This document shows positions 44,378-53,686 of a stretch of 64,000 nt of DNA, piece after piece; the first letter of the stretch is position 1; every line of letters begins with the position of its first letter. The stretch lies in assembly GCF_014236855.1 (NCBI RefSeq), contig NZ_CP051261.1, positions 4,030,001 to 4,094,000 of the forward strand. The letters run 5' to 3'. Under the pieces are notes generated by a model. That model saw only the letters and a program-made list of their open reading frames with translations. It had not been told where the DNA came from and ran no database searches. Source of the DNA: Xanthomonas sp. SI. Its GTDB lineage: Bacteria; Pseudomonadota; Gammaproteobacteria; Xanthomonadales; Xanthomonadaceae. A program made the translations under genes and the position numbers.

Positions 44378-45091
44378 TCAGCTCATCGGCTGGGCGATGT
44401 CGGCGATGCGGTAGCCGGCGCTCTGCACGGTGTGCAGCAGCGGCCGGTCGAACGGCTTGTCGATGATCTTGCGCAGGTTGTACAGATGGCTGCGCAGCGT
44501 ATCCGAGTCGGGCAGGCCGTTGCCCCATATCTCGCGCTCGATCTCCTGGCGGGTGACCACGCGCGGCGATTCGCGCATCAGGATGGTCAACAGGCGCAGG
44601 CCGATCGGCGACAGCTGCAGTTCGGTGCCGGCACGGGTCGCACGCATGCTCACCGGATCCAGCACCAGGTCCGCCACCTTCAGCACTTCCGAGCCGACCT
44701 GGCGGCGCTCGCGGCGGATCAACGCGCGCAGCCGCGCTTCCAGTTCCTGGATCGCGAACGGCTTGGTCAGATAATCGTCGGCGCCGAAGCCCAGGCCGGT
44801 GAGCTTGTCGTCGAGCGTGTCGCGCGCGGTCAGCATCAGCACCGGCGTGGACTTGCGCGCGTCGTTGCGCAAACGGCGACACACTTCGATGCCATCCAGG
44901 CGTGGCAGCATCAGGTCCAGCACCACCACGTCGTAGCTGTTCTCCGCCGCCAGGCGATAGCCGTCCAAGCCATCGCAGGCGTAGTCCACTTCGAATCCGC
45001 GGCCTTCCAGGTATTCGCCGATCATTTCGGAGATGTTGCGGTTGTCCTCGACGACCAGAACGAGTCCGGAGGTTTCCTTGGTCTGACGCAT
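44378..45091 (-). CDS. OmpR/PhoB-family response regulator
   Basis: A 237-residue regulator: receiver (VLVVEDNRNISEMIGEYL, phospho-Asp in VVLDLMLPRLDG, Thr in MLTARDT, Lys in YLTKPFAIQE) and winged helix (LSPIGLRLLTILMRESPRVVTRQEIEREIWG ... SHLYNLRKIIDKPFD). It starts the second two-component operon, which is separate from and opposite to the RND operon and its own system. Target genes not evident. Confidence 0.93.
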   Translation of the reverse strand: MRQTKETSGLVLVVEDNRNISEMIGEYLEGRGFEVDYACDGLDGYRLAAENSYDVVVLDLMLPRLDGIEVCRRLRNDARKSTPVLMLTARDTLDDKLTGLGFGADDYLTKPFAIQELEARLRALIRRERRQVGSEVLKVADLVLDPVSMRATRAGTELQLSPIGLRLLTILMRESPRVVTRQEIEREIWGNGLPDSDTLRSHLYNLRKIIDKPFDRPLLHTVQSAGYRIADIAQPMS

Positions 45092-45183
45092 AGAGCTTCC
45101 TCAGTCTTCAGCTTTGTGAAACATGCCGGAAGCGCGGTGGTGACCGCGTGAAGACCGCTTCATATGCCTGAGCGGCGCGAAAA

Positions 45184-45849
45184 TTACCCGCCGATCAAGG
45201 GTTTGAGCTTGGGCCACACGTTGTCCAGGACCTTCGGCTGGCCGGCGGCGGTGGGATGCAGGCCGTCGTCCTGCATCAGCGCCGGGTTCAGCGCCACGCC
45301 CTCCAGCAGGAACGGCAGCAGCCCGGTCTGGTATTGCTTGGCCAGGTCGGCGTAGACCGCGCGCAGCCGCTGCCGGTAGGCCGGCCCGTAGTTCGGCGGC
45401 ACGTCGATCCCCAGCAACAGCACCTTCGCACCGGCATTACGGCTGAGCACGATCATCTTCTCCAGATTGCCGCGCAGTTCCGCCGGGGTCAGCCCGCGCA
45501 GCGCATCGTTGCCACCGAGTTCGATCACCACCACCGCCGGGCGGTGCTTTTGCAGCAGCGCCGGCAGCCGGGTCAGCGCACCGGAAGAGGTCTCGCCGCT
45601 GATGCTGGCATTGACTACGGCCGGTGGCGCCTGCATCTGTTGTTGCAGGCGGCGCTCCAGCAGCGCCACCCAGCCGGACTGGACCGGGATGTTGTGCGCA
45701 GCGCTGAGGCTGTCGCCGACCACCAGCACCGGCCCCGTCGCACCTTTGGCACAGGCGATGGCGGGCAGCAGCAGACACCATGCCAGACAGGCCAGGAGCC
45801 AGGCGCTGCGCGTCCAGGCAGGCGTTCCTTTCGTATCGTTGCCACGCAT
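45184..45849 (-). CDS. tesA: Periplasmic TesA-like thioesterase/arylesterase
   Basis: A 221-residue SGNH hydrolase with signal peptide (AWLLACLAWCLLLPAIACA). Blocks: VVGDSLSAAHNI (Ser), NASISGETS (Gly), IELGGNDALRGL (Asn) and DGLHPTAAG (Asp, His). It cleaves acyl-CoA thioesters and other acyl esters in vitro. Divergent from a Ybb-type ABC transporter, the arrangement seen in E. coli (tesA-ybbA-ybbP). Confidence 0.92.
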   Translation of the reverse strand: MRGNDTKGTPAWTRSAWLLACLAWCLLLPAIACAKGATGPVLVVGDSLSAAHNIPVQSGWVALLERRLQQQMQAPPAVVNASISGETSSGALTRLPALLQKHRPAVVVIELGGNDALRGLTPAELRGNLEKMIVLSRNAGAKVLLLGIDVPPNYGPAYRQRLRAVYADLAKQYQTGLLPFLLEGVALNPALMQDDGLHPTAAGQPKVLDNVWPKLKPLIGG

Positions 45850-45851
45850 CC

Positions 45852-45866
45852 GGAGATTTCCTCATC
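45852..45866 (+). promoter_or_regulatory. Ribosome site spaced for an ATC start codon
   Basis: GGAGA is followed after 7 nt by ATC in the frame of the ABC ATPase. The spacing is ideal and no ATG, GTG or TTG lies at this point, so ATC (or a distant ATG or CTG) may be used. This is inference from the spacing only. Confidence 0.4.
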
Positions 45867-46577
45867 GACAGTCTGGCCCCCACTCCCCGCACCGGCATCG
45901 CGATCGACGTACGCGATGTCGGCAAATCCGTCAGCGGACCGGAGGGCACGGTCCACATTCTCGACAACGTCGGATTGACCATCGGTGAAGGCGACAGCGT
46001 CGCCATCGTCGGCGCCTCCGGTTCCGGCAAGACTACCCTGCTCGGCCTGCTCGCCGGCCTGGACCTGCCCACGCGCGGCGAGATCGTGCTCGCCGGGCAA
46101 TCGCTCAATGCGCTGGACGAGGAAGCACGCGCCGCGCTGCGTGCGCGCGAGGTCGGTTTCGTGTTCCAGAGCTTCCACCTGCTGCCGTCGCTGACCGCCG
46201 CCGAAAACATCGCGCTGCCGCTGGAACTGGCCGGGCGCGAGGATCCGACGCGGGTGCGCGAGGTGCTGGAGGCGGTCGGCCTGACCGCGCGGGCGCGGCA
46301 CTACCCGCGGCAGCTGTCCGGCGGCGAGCAGCAGCGCGTGGCGCTGGCGCGCGCGTTCGTGGCGCGGCCGCGGATCCTGTTCGCCGACGAACCCACCGGC
46401 AGCCTCGACCAGGCCACCGGCCAGCAGATCAGCGACCTGCTGTTCGCGCTCAACGCCGGCAGCGACACCACCCTGGTGCTGGTCACCCACGACCTGCGCC
46501 TGGCGCAGCGTTGCGAGCACCGCTACCGGCTCGACCGCGGGCGCCTGCGCCAGGCCGAAGCGGTGGCCGACGCATGA
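45864..46577 (+). CDS. ABC transporter ATP-binding protein (YbbA-like)
   Basis: A 237-residue ATPase: Walker A GASGSGKTTLL, Q-loop VFQSFHLLP, signature LSGGEQQRVALARAF, Walker B ILFADEPTGSLD and H-loop VTHDLRL; family LolD/MacB/YbbA. The conserved body begins IAIDVRDVGKSV. The only upstream ATG (45780) would overlap the start of divergent tesA by about 70 nt and add an atypical leader; I favour a start at the ATC after the GGAGA site. It is coupled to the permease by ATGA. It probably moves lipid or lipoprotein-like cargo (inference). Confidence 0.88.
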   Translation: MDSLAPTPRTGIAIDVRDVGKSVSGPEGTVHILDNVGLTIGEGDSVAIVGASGSGKTTLLGLLAGLDLPTRGEIVLAGQSLNALDEEARAALRAREVGFVFQSFHLLPSLTAAENIALPLELAGREDPTRVREVLEAVGLTARARHYPRQLSGGEQQRVALARAFVARPRILFADEPTGSLDQATGQQISDLLFALNAGSDTTLVLVTHDLRLAQRCEHRYRLDRGRLRQAEAVADA

Positions 46578-49057
46578 ACGTGCTGCGCCACGCCGCGCGC
46601 GCGCTGCGCCGCGAACTGTTCGCCGGCGACCTGCTGACCGTGTTCGCCGCGCTGGTGCTGGGCGTGGCGGTGATGACCGCGGTCGGCACCCTGGTCGATC
46701 GCGTCACCCTGGCGCTGACCGGCAGCGCCGCCGAGGTGATCGGCGGCGACCTCGGCGTCACCGGGCGCCAGGACATCCCTACCGCGTTCGCCGAGGAAGC
46801 GCAGCGCCGCGGCGTGCGCCACACGCGCCTGGTCAGCTTTCCCAGCGTGCTGTTCCATGGCGACGCCAGCCAGATGGCCAACATCAAGGCGGTCGACGTC
46901 GGCTATCCGTTGCGCGGCGAATTGCGGGTCGCGCGCGACACCGCCGGCGCCGGCAGCGAGCGCGCCGGCCCGCCGCCGCGCGGCCAGGCCTACGCCGATC
47001 CGCGCCTGCTCGAGGCGCTGGGACTGAAGCTGGGCGACGCTCTGGAATTCGGCGCCGGCACGCTGCGCGTGACCCGGGTGCTGCGCGCCGAGCCGGATGC
47101 GTCGGGCGAACTGATGCAGCTGTCGCCGCCGCTGTTGGTCAACCGCGCCGACGTCGATGCCGCCGGCCTGCTTGGCCCCGGCAGCCGCGCCTCGTACCGG
47201 CTGATGTTCGCCGGCGCGCCGGGCGAGATCGCCGCGCTGCGCGAATGGCTGAAGCCGCGCGCCAAGGCGTTCCGCCTGGTCGGCATCGAGGACACCCAGC
47301 GCGGCGTGCGCGGTGCGTTCGACCGCGCCGGCCGGTTCCTCGCGCTGACCGCGTTGCTGGCGGTGCTGCTGGCCGGCGTCGCCACCGCGCTGGCGGCCAA
47401 TCGCTTCGCGCTGCGCCGCATCGACAGCGTGGCGGTGCTGCGCTGCCTGGGCGCGCGCCAGCGCGACATCCTCGGCGCGCTGGCGCTGCAGTTGTTGCTG
47501 CTGGCGATTCCCGCCTGCGCGCTCGGCGTGGGCCTGGGCATGCTGGCGCAGATCGGCCTTGTCGAAGCGCTGGGCAGCCTGATCCCGAACCGGCTGCCGC
47601 TGCCGCAGGCGACCCCGGCCCTGGCCGGCGCCGGCATCGGCCTGTTGCTGCTGCTCGGCTTCGGCCTGCCGCCGCTGCTGCGGCTGCGCGACGTACCGCC
47701 GATGCGCGTGCTCAACCGCAGCTTCGCCGCGCTGCCGCCGACCTCGCTGCTGGTCTACGCCGCCGCATTGGTCGCCACCGTGGTGCTGGCGGTGTACGCC
47801 ACCGGCGACGGCGTGCTCGCGGCCTGGGTGCTGGGCGGGCTGACCCTGCTGGCCGCGCTCGCCGCGGCGGTCGGCGGCCTGCTGCTCGCCCTGCTGCGGC
47901 GGCTGCAATCGCGCCTGCGCGGGCCGTGGAAGCTGGGCCTGGCCGCGCTGACCCGGCGCCGCGCGCTGAGCGTGGTGCAACTGGTCGGGCTGTCGCTGTC
48001 GCTGTGTGCGCTGTTGCTGCTGGCGGTGATCGGCCCGGGCCTGCTCGGCCAATGGCGCGACCGGCTGCCGGCGGACACACCGAACTACTTCCTGATGAAC
48101 ATCCAGCCCGACCAGGCCGAGCACGTGCTCGGCACGTTGCGCGGGCTCGGCGTCACCGACGCGGCGGTTGAGCCTTTCAGCACCGGCAAGCTGGTGGCGA
48201 TCAACGGCAAGCCGCCGCAGCGCCAGGAACAGGGTCCGGAAGACGACGGCGATGGCGCCGACCGACCGATCAACTTCTCCTGGCGGCACGAATTCCCCGC
48301 CGCCAACCGCCTGCTGTCCGGCCGTTTCTGGGCCGCCGACAGCACCGCTGCGGAAGCCTCGGTGGAGGAAGCCTGGGCGCAGCGCTACGGCCTCAAGCTC
48401 GGCGACCGCATCACCTTGCTGCTCGGCGAGCAGCAGCGCAGCTTCACCGTGACCAGCGTGCGCAAGGCCGACTGGGATTCGTTCCGGGTCAATTTCTTCC
48501 TGTTGCTCAACGCCGGCGCGGTGCAGGACGCGCCGTACAACCTGATCTCCGCGTTCCACCTGCCGCGCGGTTCGGCGGCGCAATTGAGCGGGCTCAGCCG
48601 CACCTATCCGAACGTGTCGCTGCTGGACATCGACGCGATCCTGGGGCGGGTGCGCGAGGTGATCGACCAGGTGGCGCAGGCGGTGCAACTGGTGATGGGC
48701 TTCAGCCTGCTGGCCGGCGTGCTGGTGTTGCTGGCAGCGCTGCAGGCCACCGCCGGCGAGCGCCGCTACGACAGTGCGGTGCTGCGCACGCTGGGCGCAC
48801 GCCGCGGCCAGTTGCGCGGCGCGGTGCTGGTGGAATTCGGCGCGCTCGGCCTGCTCGCGGCGATCCTGGCGGTCGGCGCGGCGGCAGGGATCGGCGTGGT
48901 GGTGGCGCAGCAAGCGTTCCAACTGACGCTGTCGCCGCCGTGGCCGGCGCTGCTGCTGGGCGGGGTCGGCGGCGTGCTGCTGAGCCTGCTCGCCGGCTGG
49001 TCGGGCACGCGCCGCATCCTGCGCACGCCGCCGGCGCTGGCGCTGCGCGAGAACTGA
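46574..49057 (+). CDS. FtsX-like ABC permease (YbbP-like)
   Basis: An 827-residue inner-membrane protein with two FtsX-type domains: TM1 near 18-40, periplasmic MacB-like loop, three helices about 255-385 (FLALTALLAVLLAGVATALAA), central helices about 395-490, second periplasmic domain about 500-690 and final three helices from about 695. The GARQRDILGAL and GARRGQLRGAV cytoplasmic motifs are repeated, typical of FtsX. Likely works with the preceding ATPase and the divergent tesA. Start is the ATG overlapping the ATPase stop. Confidence 0.92.
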   Translation: MNVLRHAARALRRELFAGDLLTVFAALVLGVAVMTAVGTLVDRVTLALTGSAAEVIGGDLGVTGRQDIPTAFAEEAQRRGVRHTRLVSFPSVLFHGDASQMANIKAVDVGYPLRGELRVARDTAGAGSERAGPPPRGQAYADPRLLEALGLKLGDALEFGAGTLRVTRVLRAEPDASGELMQLSPPLLVNRADVDAAGLLGPGSRASYRLMFAGAPGEIAALREWLKPRAKAFRLVGIEDTQRGVRGAFDRAGRFLALTALLAVLLAGVATALAANRFALRRIDSVAVLRCLGARQRDILGALALQLLLLAIPACALGVGLGMLAQIGLVEALGSLIPNRLPLPQATPALAGAGIGLLLLLGFGLPPLLRLRDVPPMRVLNRSFAALPPTSLLVYAAALVATVVLAVYATGDGVLAAWVLGGLTLLAALAAAVGGLLLALLRRLQSRLRGPWKLGLAALTRRRALSVVQLVGLSLSLCALLLLAVIGPGLLGQWRDRLPADTPNYFLMNIQPDQAEHVLGTLRGLGVTDAAVEPFSTGKLVAINGKPPQRQEQGPEDDGDGADRPINFSWRHEFPAANRLLSGRFWAADSTAAEASVEEAWAQRYGLKLGDRITLLLGEQQRSFTVTSVRKADWDSFRVNFFLLLNAGAVQDAPYNLISAFHLPRGSAAQLSGLSRTYPNVSLLDIDAILGRVREVIDQVAQAVQLVMGFSLLAGVLVLLAALQATAGERRYDSAVLRTLGARRGQLRGAVLVEFGALGLLAAILAVGAAAGIGVVVAQQAFQLTLSPPWPALLLGGVGGVLLSLLAGWSGTRRILRTPPALALREN

Positions 49058-49230
49058 GCGCGCGCTGAGTCCAAGGTGCGCGCGTGGCAATCGCTGCGCG
49101 CAGTGCCAAGGCGGCCGCAGGCGTGCGCAGCCGCCACCGTCGGCACCCGGCGACAGCGCGCAAGACGGATGCTGCAACCGCCTCCGCTTGCCGGCACAAT
49201 CGCAATTCCCATGCAGAACGTGCCTGGCCG

Positions 49231-49620
49231 ATGAGCGACACCCTCTCCCGCAACGGCGTGCCGTACCTGGCCTGCATCATGGCCGAGACCCGCAGCGGCC
49301 AGTACTACATCGCCACCGCACCGACGCCGCAGGCGCTCGATGGCGTGGGCAAGACCCTGCGCGAGCGCAACAGCGTGCGTGGGCAAACCGAAGATCCGGT
49401 CGCGATCCTCGCGGTGTGGTACGAGGAGTGCGAGAACGAAGTGGCCGCCTTGCTGCGCGCCGCGGAGATCTCCCGGCTCAGCCATTGCTGGCAGCGCGGC
49501 CTGATCGAGTCGTTCAATCCGCAGTGGCTCGACCTCAGCGGGCTGTCGGTCGGTTTTCCATGGATCTTCACCCTGCCCGAGCGCAAGGGATTGAGCTACC
49601 ACCTGGTGACCGACCTGTAG
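49231..49620 (+). CDS. Small protein with a divergent GIY-YIG-like pattern
   Basis: A 129-residue protein without signal or helix. The layout resembles the GIY-YIG nuclease fold: YLACIMAETRSGQYYIATAPT in place of V-Y-x-L...YYIG, a VWYEECENEVAALLRAAEISRL helix and ending WQRGLIESFNPQWLDL, like the family's lI..xNPxWxDL. The glycine/tyrosine triads are altered and no clear catalytic Arg is seen, so it may be an inactive relative. I chose the ATG giving MSDTLSRN; longer frames start in GC-rich non-coding sequence. Confidence 0.65.
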   Translation: MSDTLSRNGVPYLACIMAETRSGQYYIATAPTPQALDGVGKTLRERNSVRGQTEDPVAILAVWYEECENEVAALLRAAEISRLSHCWQRGLIESFNPQWLDLSGLSVGFPWIFTLPERKGLSYHLVTDL

Positions 49621-49652
49621 CCCGGCGCCGCGGCGCGCTGCCTGCGCCGGGC

Positions 49653-49687
49653 AAAAAAGGGAAGGCGCCAGTCCCGGCCGCCTTCCC
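49653..49687 (-). terminator. Rho-independent terminator of the heme operon
   Basis: Read on the minus strand: stem GGGAAGGCG / CGCCTTCCC around an 11-nt loop, followed by TTTTTT. It lies 26 nt after the last gene of the minus-strand operon. The other side has a weaker GC hairpin for the plus-strand gene. Confidence 0.85.
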
Positions 49688-49713
49688 ACCCTGGCTCTGC
49701 GTCACAGCGGCGT

Positions 49714-50643
49714 TCAACGCTCGGCGGGCGCCGGCTCCACCCACTGCGCGAACACCGCGGCGATCTTGGTATCGGCCACCGGCTTGCCCTGCTGCACCGC
49801 CTCGGCCTGCTCGAACAGCGGCATGATCATCGCCATGCCGTCGAGCTTGGTCTTCAGGTGCACGCCCGGCGGCTTGCCGAGGAAGGCGTCCCAGTGCGCG
49901 CGCACCTTGGCCCAATAGCCCTGCGTCGCCTTCCAGTAGTCGTAGGCCGGCTTGAAGTCGACCTCGCCGGTCTTGACGTAGTCGTTGAAGCCGAATTCGC
50001 GCGCGATCGGCTGCTGGCTGCCGTCGGGCTTGCGCAGCACCTTGGTATTGAACTGCTCGTGGGTCCAGCCGGCCGGGGTCAGGGTGTGCCGGTTGATCAC
50101 CGCCAGCGCGTTGTAGTCGCTGCGCTTGGTGTATTCGCGGCGCGGCAGCGGACGCCAGCTCAGGTCGCTGGTCCAGGTCGGGTGGCCGTCGGCGTAGTCC
50201 CAGCGGCCGGTGCCGCAGTAGCGCGGCGCGTCGCTGACTTCGTACACGCACTGGGTCCAGGCGCCGCGGGTCGCGGCCGCGTCCAGCGGGCGCACCTGCC
50301 AGGTCTGGTCGGCGCTGAACTCGAAGCGCTGCGGCGCCTCGTAGCTCCAGTCCTGGCGCCAGTGCTTGGTCACGTGGCCGCTCTTGGTGTCGACCAGCAG
50401 GTGCTGCAGCACCACCTTGCGCGGGCTGTCCTCGACCACGATCACCACTTCGTTGGCGCCGCTGCGCATCGCCGGCGCGCGCTCGTAGCCGGGCTTGAGC
50501 AGGACGGTCTCGTCGAAGGCGAAATCCACCATGTACTCGCCTTGCATCGCCAGGATGCTGGTGCGGTCGCGTTGCGGATCGGCGTCCTGGGCGTGGGCCA
50601 GGCCGGTAGCGGCGAGCAGGAGCAGCAGAAGCGGTGATTTCAT
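49714..50643 (-). CDS. DUF6607-like secreted protein of the heme operon
   Basis: A 309-residue exported protein (signal ending AHAQ) with a pattern I associate with DUF6607: FAFDETVLLKPGYER, VVIVVEDSPRKVVLQHLLV, KHWRQDWSYEAPQRFEF, CVYEVSDAPRYCGTGRWDY, GHPTWTSDLSWRPLPRREYT and NTKVL. It is the last gene of the heme-uptake unit and is terminated by the hairpin above. Function unknown; it may handle heme or metal in the periplasm (inference). Confidence 0.72.
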   Translation of the reverse strand: MKSPLLLLLLAATGLAHAQDADPQRDRTSILAMQGEYMVDFAFDETVLLKPGYERAPAMRSGANEVVIVVEDSPRKVVLQHLLVDTKSGHVTKHWRQDWSYEAPQRFEFSADQTWQVRPLDAAATRGAWTQCVYEVSDAPRYCGTGRWDYADGHPTWTSDLSWRPLPRREYTKRSDYNALAVINRHTLTPAGWTHEQFNTKVLRKPDGSQQPIAREFGFNDYVKTGEVDFKPAYDYWKATQGYWAKVRAHWDAFLGKPPGVHLKTKLDGMAMIMPLFEQAEAVQQGKPVADTKIAAVFAQWVEPAPAER

Positions 50644-50689
50644 CGTCGTGGTCGGTTGCGGTAGCTGAGGAAGAAGAGAGGAACGCGCC

Positions 50690-51286
50690 CTACAGGCGCA
50701 GCAGCGGCCAGGGCCGTTGCGGATCGTGGCGCGCGGTTGTCAGGCCGGCGCGGGCGCAGCAGCAGCCGTCGACCAGCACTTCGCCCTCGGCCGCTTCCAG
50801 CCGCGCGATGCGCCGGGCGATGCTGGCGCCCAGCGGCGACACGCTGGCGACACTGGCCGCCAGTTCGCCGTCGCTGGCGTGCAGGCGCAGCGCCCGCGCG
50901 CGCCAGCTGTCTCCGCTCAGGCGGCCGGCCACGCGTCGCCACAGGCGTTCGGCGACGCCCCCATCGGCGCTGCCGCTGTGCACTGCCGGCAACGCGGACA
51001 ACAAGGCATCCCAGGCGACGAAATCGCTGTCCGGCAGCAGGTACAGGCGCCAGCAGCAGCGTTCCTGGCGATCGTAGAAGCACAGGCTTTCCAGCAATCC
51101 GTCGCTGTCCACGCCGAGCTGCGCGCCGACGCGCAGCGCATGGTTCCAGCCCATCAGTTCCGTGCCCAGCTGCGCGCGGTACAGGCACAGCACGGTGCCC
51201 AGCGCCGCCAGCTGCGCCGGACGCGGCAGCGGCGCGGATGCGGCGATCCGGGTCGCGTCGATGCTCGCTGGCGCCGCCTTGCCCAT
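50690..51286 (-). CDS. Hemin-uptake-associated cytoplasmic protein (HutX-like?)
   Basis: A 198-residue soluble protein. No signal peptide. It has an LGTVLCLYRAQLGTELMGWNHALRVGAQLG segment and LLESLCFYDRQERCCWRLYLLPDSDFVAWDALL, and ends in a Cys-rich VDGCCCARAG. Proteins in this position in related genomes are called hemin transport proteins. It starts 6 nt after the receptor gene on the same strand. It may bind heme in the cytoplasm; the Cys cluster is a possible ligand. Family not confirmed. Confidence 0.6.
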   Translation of the reverse strand: MGKAAPASIDATRIAASAPLPRPAQLAALGTVLCLYRAQLGTELMGWNHALRVGAQLGVDSDGLLESLCFYDRQERCCWRLYLLPDSDFVAWDALLSALPAVHSGSADGGVAERLWRRVAGRLSGDSWRARALRLHASDGELAASVASVSPLGASIARRIARLEAAEGEVLVDGCCCARAGLTTARHDPQRPWPLLRL

Positions 51287-51292
51287 GCGCCG

Positions 51293-53518
51293 CTACCAGT
51301 CCAGCGCCAGGCTGACCGAGACGTTGCGTCCGGCGCCGGTATAGCGGTCCAGCACCGCGTTGCTGGCCAGGGTCGCGCTGGGCAGGTTGTTCCAGTCGAT
51401 GTAGCGGCGATCGGCCAGGTTGAACACGCCGACGTTGAGCCGCGCGCCGGGGGTGAAGTTCCAGTGCGCGAGCAGGTCCAGCGTCGCATAGCCGGACGGC
51501 GTGTAGTACGTCGCCGACGCCGGGCGCTTCTTCTTCGCCACGAAGCTGCCGACCAGTTGCGCGCCCCAGGTCTCGCGATCGTAGGCCAGGCCGAGTACGC
51601 CGCGCAGCGGATCGATCGAATTCAATGGCGTGGCGTCGGTCTTGTTGTCGCCGCGCGCATAGGCGGCGCTGGAGTGCAGCGACCAGCCGGCCCAGCGCGC
51701 GGACAGCGCGCCGAAATCGACGCCGGCCTTGGCCTCCACGCCCTTGATCACCACGTGGTCGACGTTGCGCGACTGGTACAGCATCAGGCCGTCGGCGTTG
51801 TAGCCGACGAAGCTGTAGGACTCGATGAAGTCGCGGTAGTCGTTGTAGTAGCCGCTCAGGCCGAAATAGCCGGCCGCCGCGGTGTAGCGCAGGCCCAGTT
51901 CGGCGCCCTTGCTGGTCTCCGGTTTCAGGTCCGGATTGGCGATGGCGGTGTAGCCGAACTGCAGGTTGGTGAAGCCGATGTTGACGTCGTTGTACGGCGG
52001 CGCGCGGAAGCCGTGCGCGTAGTTGGCGTACAGCGACCACGCATCGTCGATGCGCCAGATCGCGCCGAGCTTGGGCGAGACGTTGCTGTCGGTGACCTTC
52101 TCCGCGGCCACGCCGGGGTTATCGGCGGCGAAGATCGCATCGACCTGCGGCGACAGCCGGTAGTAGTCCACGCGCAGGCCCGGGATCAGACTGAAGCGGC
52201 CGTCGGCCAGGCGCATCTCGTCCTGCAGGTAGGCGCCGGCCTTGGTGGTCTCGGTGACCGGGAAATCGCGCACCGGGAACGTCTCCACGCCCACCGTCTT
52301 GCTGATCGCGCCGGTGCTCAGGTTCTGCGCGTAGCCGTCGCGCTTTTCGTGGGTGTCGCTCCATGACAGCTCGATGCCGTAGCTGACATCGTGGACCACG
52401 CGGCCCTGGTCCACCTGCTTGTGCAGGTTGGCCTGAAGCCCGTACAGGCGCTGGTCGAAGTCGTGCTCCATGTGCCGCAAGGTGTTGTTGCTGCGGCGCT
52501 CGTCGGTGCGTTGCAGGCTCTCGCTGTCCTGCCGGTACAGTTGCCACTGCAGGTCGTCGGCGAGCAGCGTGTCGAGCTGGTCCACTTCGTGGGTCAGCGA
52601 CACGCGCGCGCGGGTCTGATGGTCGCGGCCGCGCTGCGACAGGATGCTGGAGGTGACGTTGCTCAGCGCATCGATGCTGGAATAGTCCTCGTTGCCTTCC
52701 ACGGTCAGCTTGAAGCGCTGGTTCGCGCTCGGCGCGTAGACCAGCTTGCTGAGCAGGCTGCGGCCGTCGCTGCTGAGCGGATTGGGCGCGGTGCGTGCCG
52801 CGCCGGTACTGCGGTTGTCGCCCTGGGTCTCGCTCTCCTGGCCCTGGCGGTGGCTGACCGCGGCCATGCCGCTCCAGCGCTCGCCGCCGAACGCGACCAG
52901 CGCGCCGGCGAACAAGCCGTCCCATTCGCTCTCGTAGCCGAACTTCAGGCCCACGTAGCTGTTCTTGCCCGGCGCCAGGTAGTCGGCCGGATCCTTGGTC
53001 ACGTAGGCGACCACGCCGCCGAGCGCATCGGAGCCGTACAGCGAGCTGGCCGGTCCGCGCACGATCTCGACGCGCTTGAGCGTTTCCATGTCGACGAAAT
53101 TGCGGTTGGCGTTGAGGTAGCTGCCGAAGCTGAAGGTGTCCGCGACCGGGATGCCGTCGGTCAGCATCAGCACGCGGTTGCCGTCCAGGCCGCGGATGCG
53201 GATGCCGCCGACGCCGCTGAAGCGGCCGCTGTTGCCGGTGACCGAGACGCCGGGGCTGTAGCGCAGCAGGTCCTTCAGGTCGTAGACCAGTTCCTGGTCC
53301 ATCTGCTCGCGATCGATCACATCGACGCTGCTGGGGACATCGACGATGGCGCGCTGGGTGCGCGTGGCGGTGACCTGCAGGCGGTCGAAATCGCGCGGCG
53401 TGGCGGAACTGGCGGCATCGACGGCATCGGTGGCATCGACGGGTGCGGCATGCGCGCAGGCGGCCAGGGCCAGCCACAGCGCGCCGGTGAGCGGAGCGGT
53501 ACGGATCATGGAAGTCAT
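51293..53518 (-). CDS. TonB-dependent heme/hemoglobin-type outer-membrane receptor
   Basis: A 741-residue receptor: signal peptide, plug about 45-170 (RAIVDVPSSVDVIDREQMDQELVYDLKDLLRYSPGVSV, GIRIRGLDGNRVLMLTDGI) and 22-strand barrel ending LDW. The heme-receptor FRAP motif is in NYAHGFRAPPYND and the NPDL motif in IANPDLKPETS, but there is no His between them as there is in well-studied heme receptors. It is downstream of hemP and a Fur box, so it is iron-repressed by prediction. Ligand heme or hemoglobin is likely. Confidence 0.9.
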   Translation of the reverse strand: MTSMIRTAPLTGALWLALAACAHAAPVDATDAVDAASSATPRDFDRLQVTATRTQRAIVDVPSSVDVIDREQMDQELVYDLKDLLRYSPGVSVTGNSGRFSGVGGIRIRGLDGNRVLMLTDGIPVADTFSFGSYLNANRNFVDMETLKRVEIVRGPASSLYGSDALGGVVAYVTKDPADYLAPGKNSYVGLKFGYESEWDGLFAGALVAFGGERWSGMAAVSHRQGQESETQGDNRSTGAARTAPNPLSSDGRSLLSKLVYAPSANQRFKLTVEGNEDYSSIDALSNVTSSILSQRGRDHQTRARVSLTHEVDQLDTLLADDLQWQLYRQDSESLQRTDERRSNNTLRHMEHDFDQRLYGLQANLHKQVDQGRVVHDVSYGIELSWSDTHEKRDGYAQNLSTGAISKTVGVETFPVRDFPVTETTKAGAYLQDEMRLADGRFSLIPGLRVDYYRLSPQVDAIFAADNPGVAAEKVTDSNVSPKLGAIWRIDDAWSLYANYAHGFRAPPYNDVNIGFTNLQFGYTAIANPDLKPETSKGAELGLRYTAAAGYFGLSGYYNDYRDFIESYSFVGYNADGLMLYQSRNVDHVVIKGVEAKAGVDFGALSARWAGWSLHSSAAYARGDNKTDATPLNSIDPLRGVLGLAYDRETWGAQLVGSFVAKKKRPASATYYTPSGYATLDLLAHWNFTPGARLNVGVFNLADRRYIDWNNLPSATLASNAVLDRYTGAGRNVSVSLALDW

Positions 53519-53686
53519 CGGTGGGTCGCGAAAAAATCCCGGCCACGCCGGCGCAAGCCGGCGCGAGGGCCGAGGAGAGAAACGGTCGCGACTGCGGGCG
53601 GCCGCGGCGGACCCATCGGGTCCGGCCAGGTGGCGGCAGTGTCGAGCGGGTGACCTGGCCGCGCGCTGCGCGGCCGGCCGGCCGGT

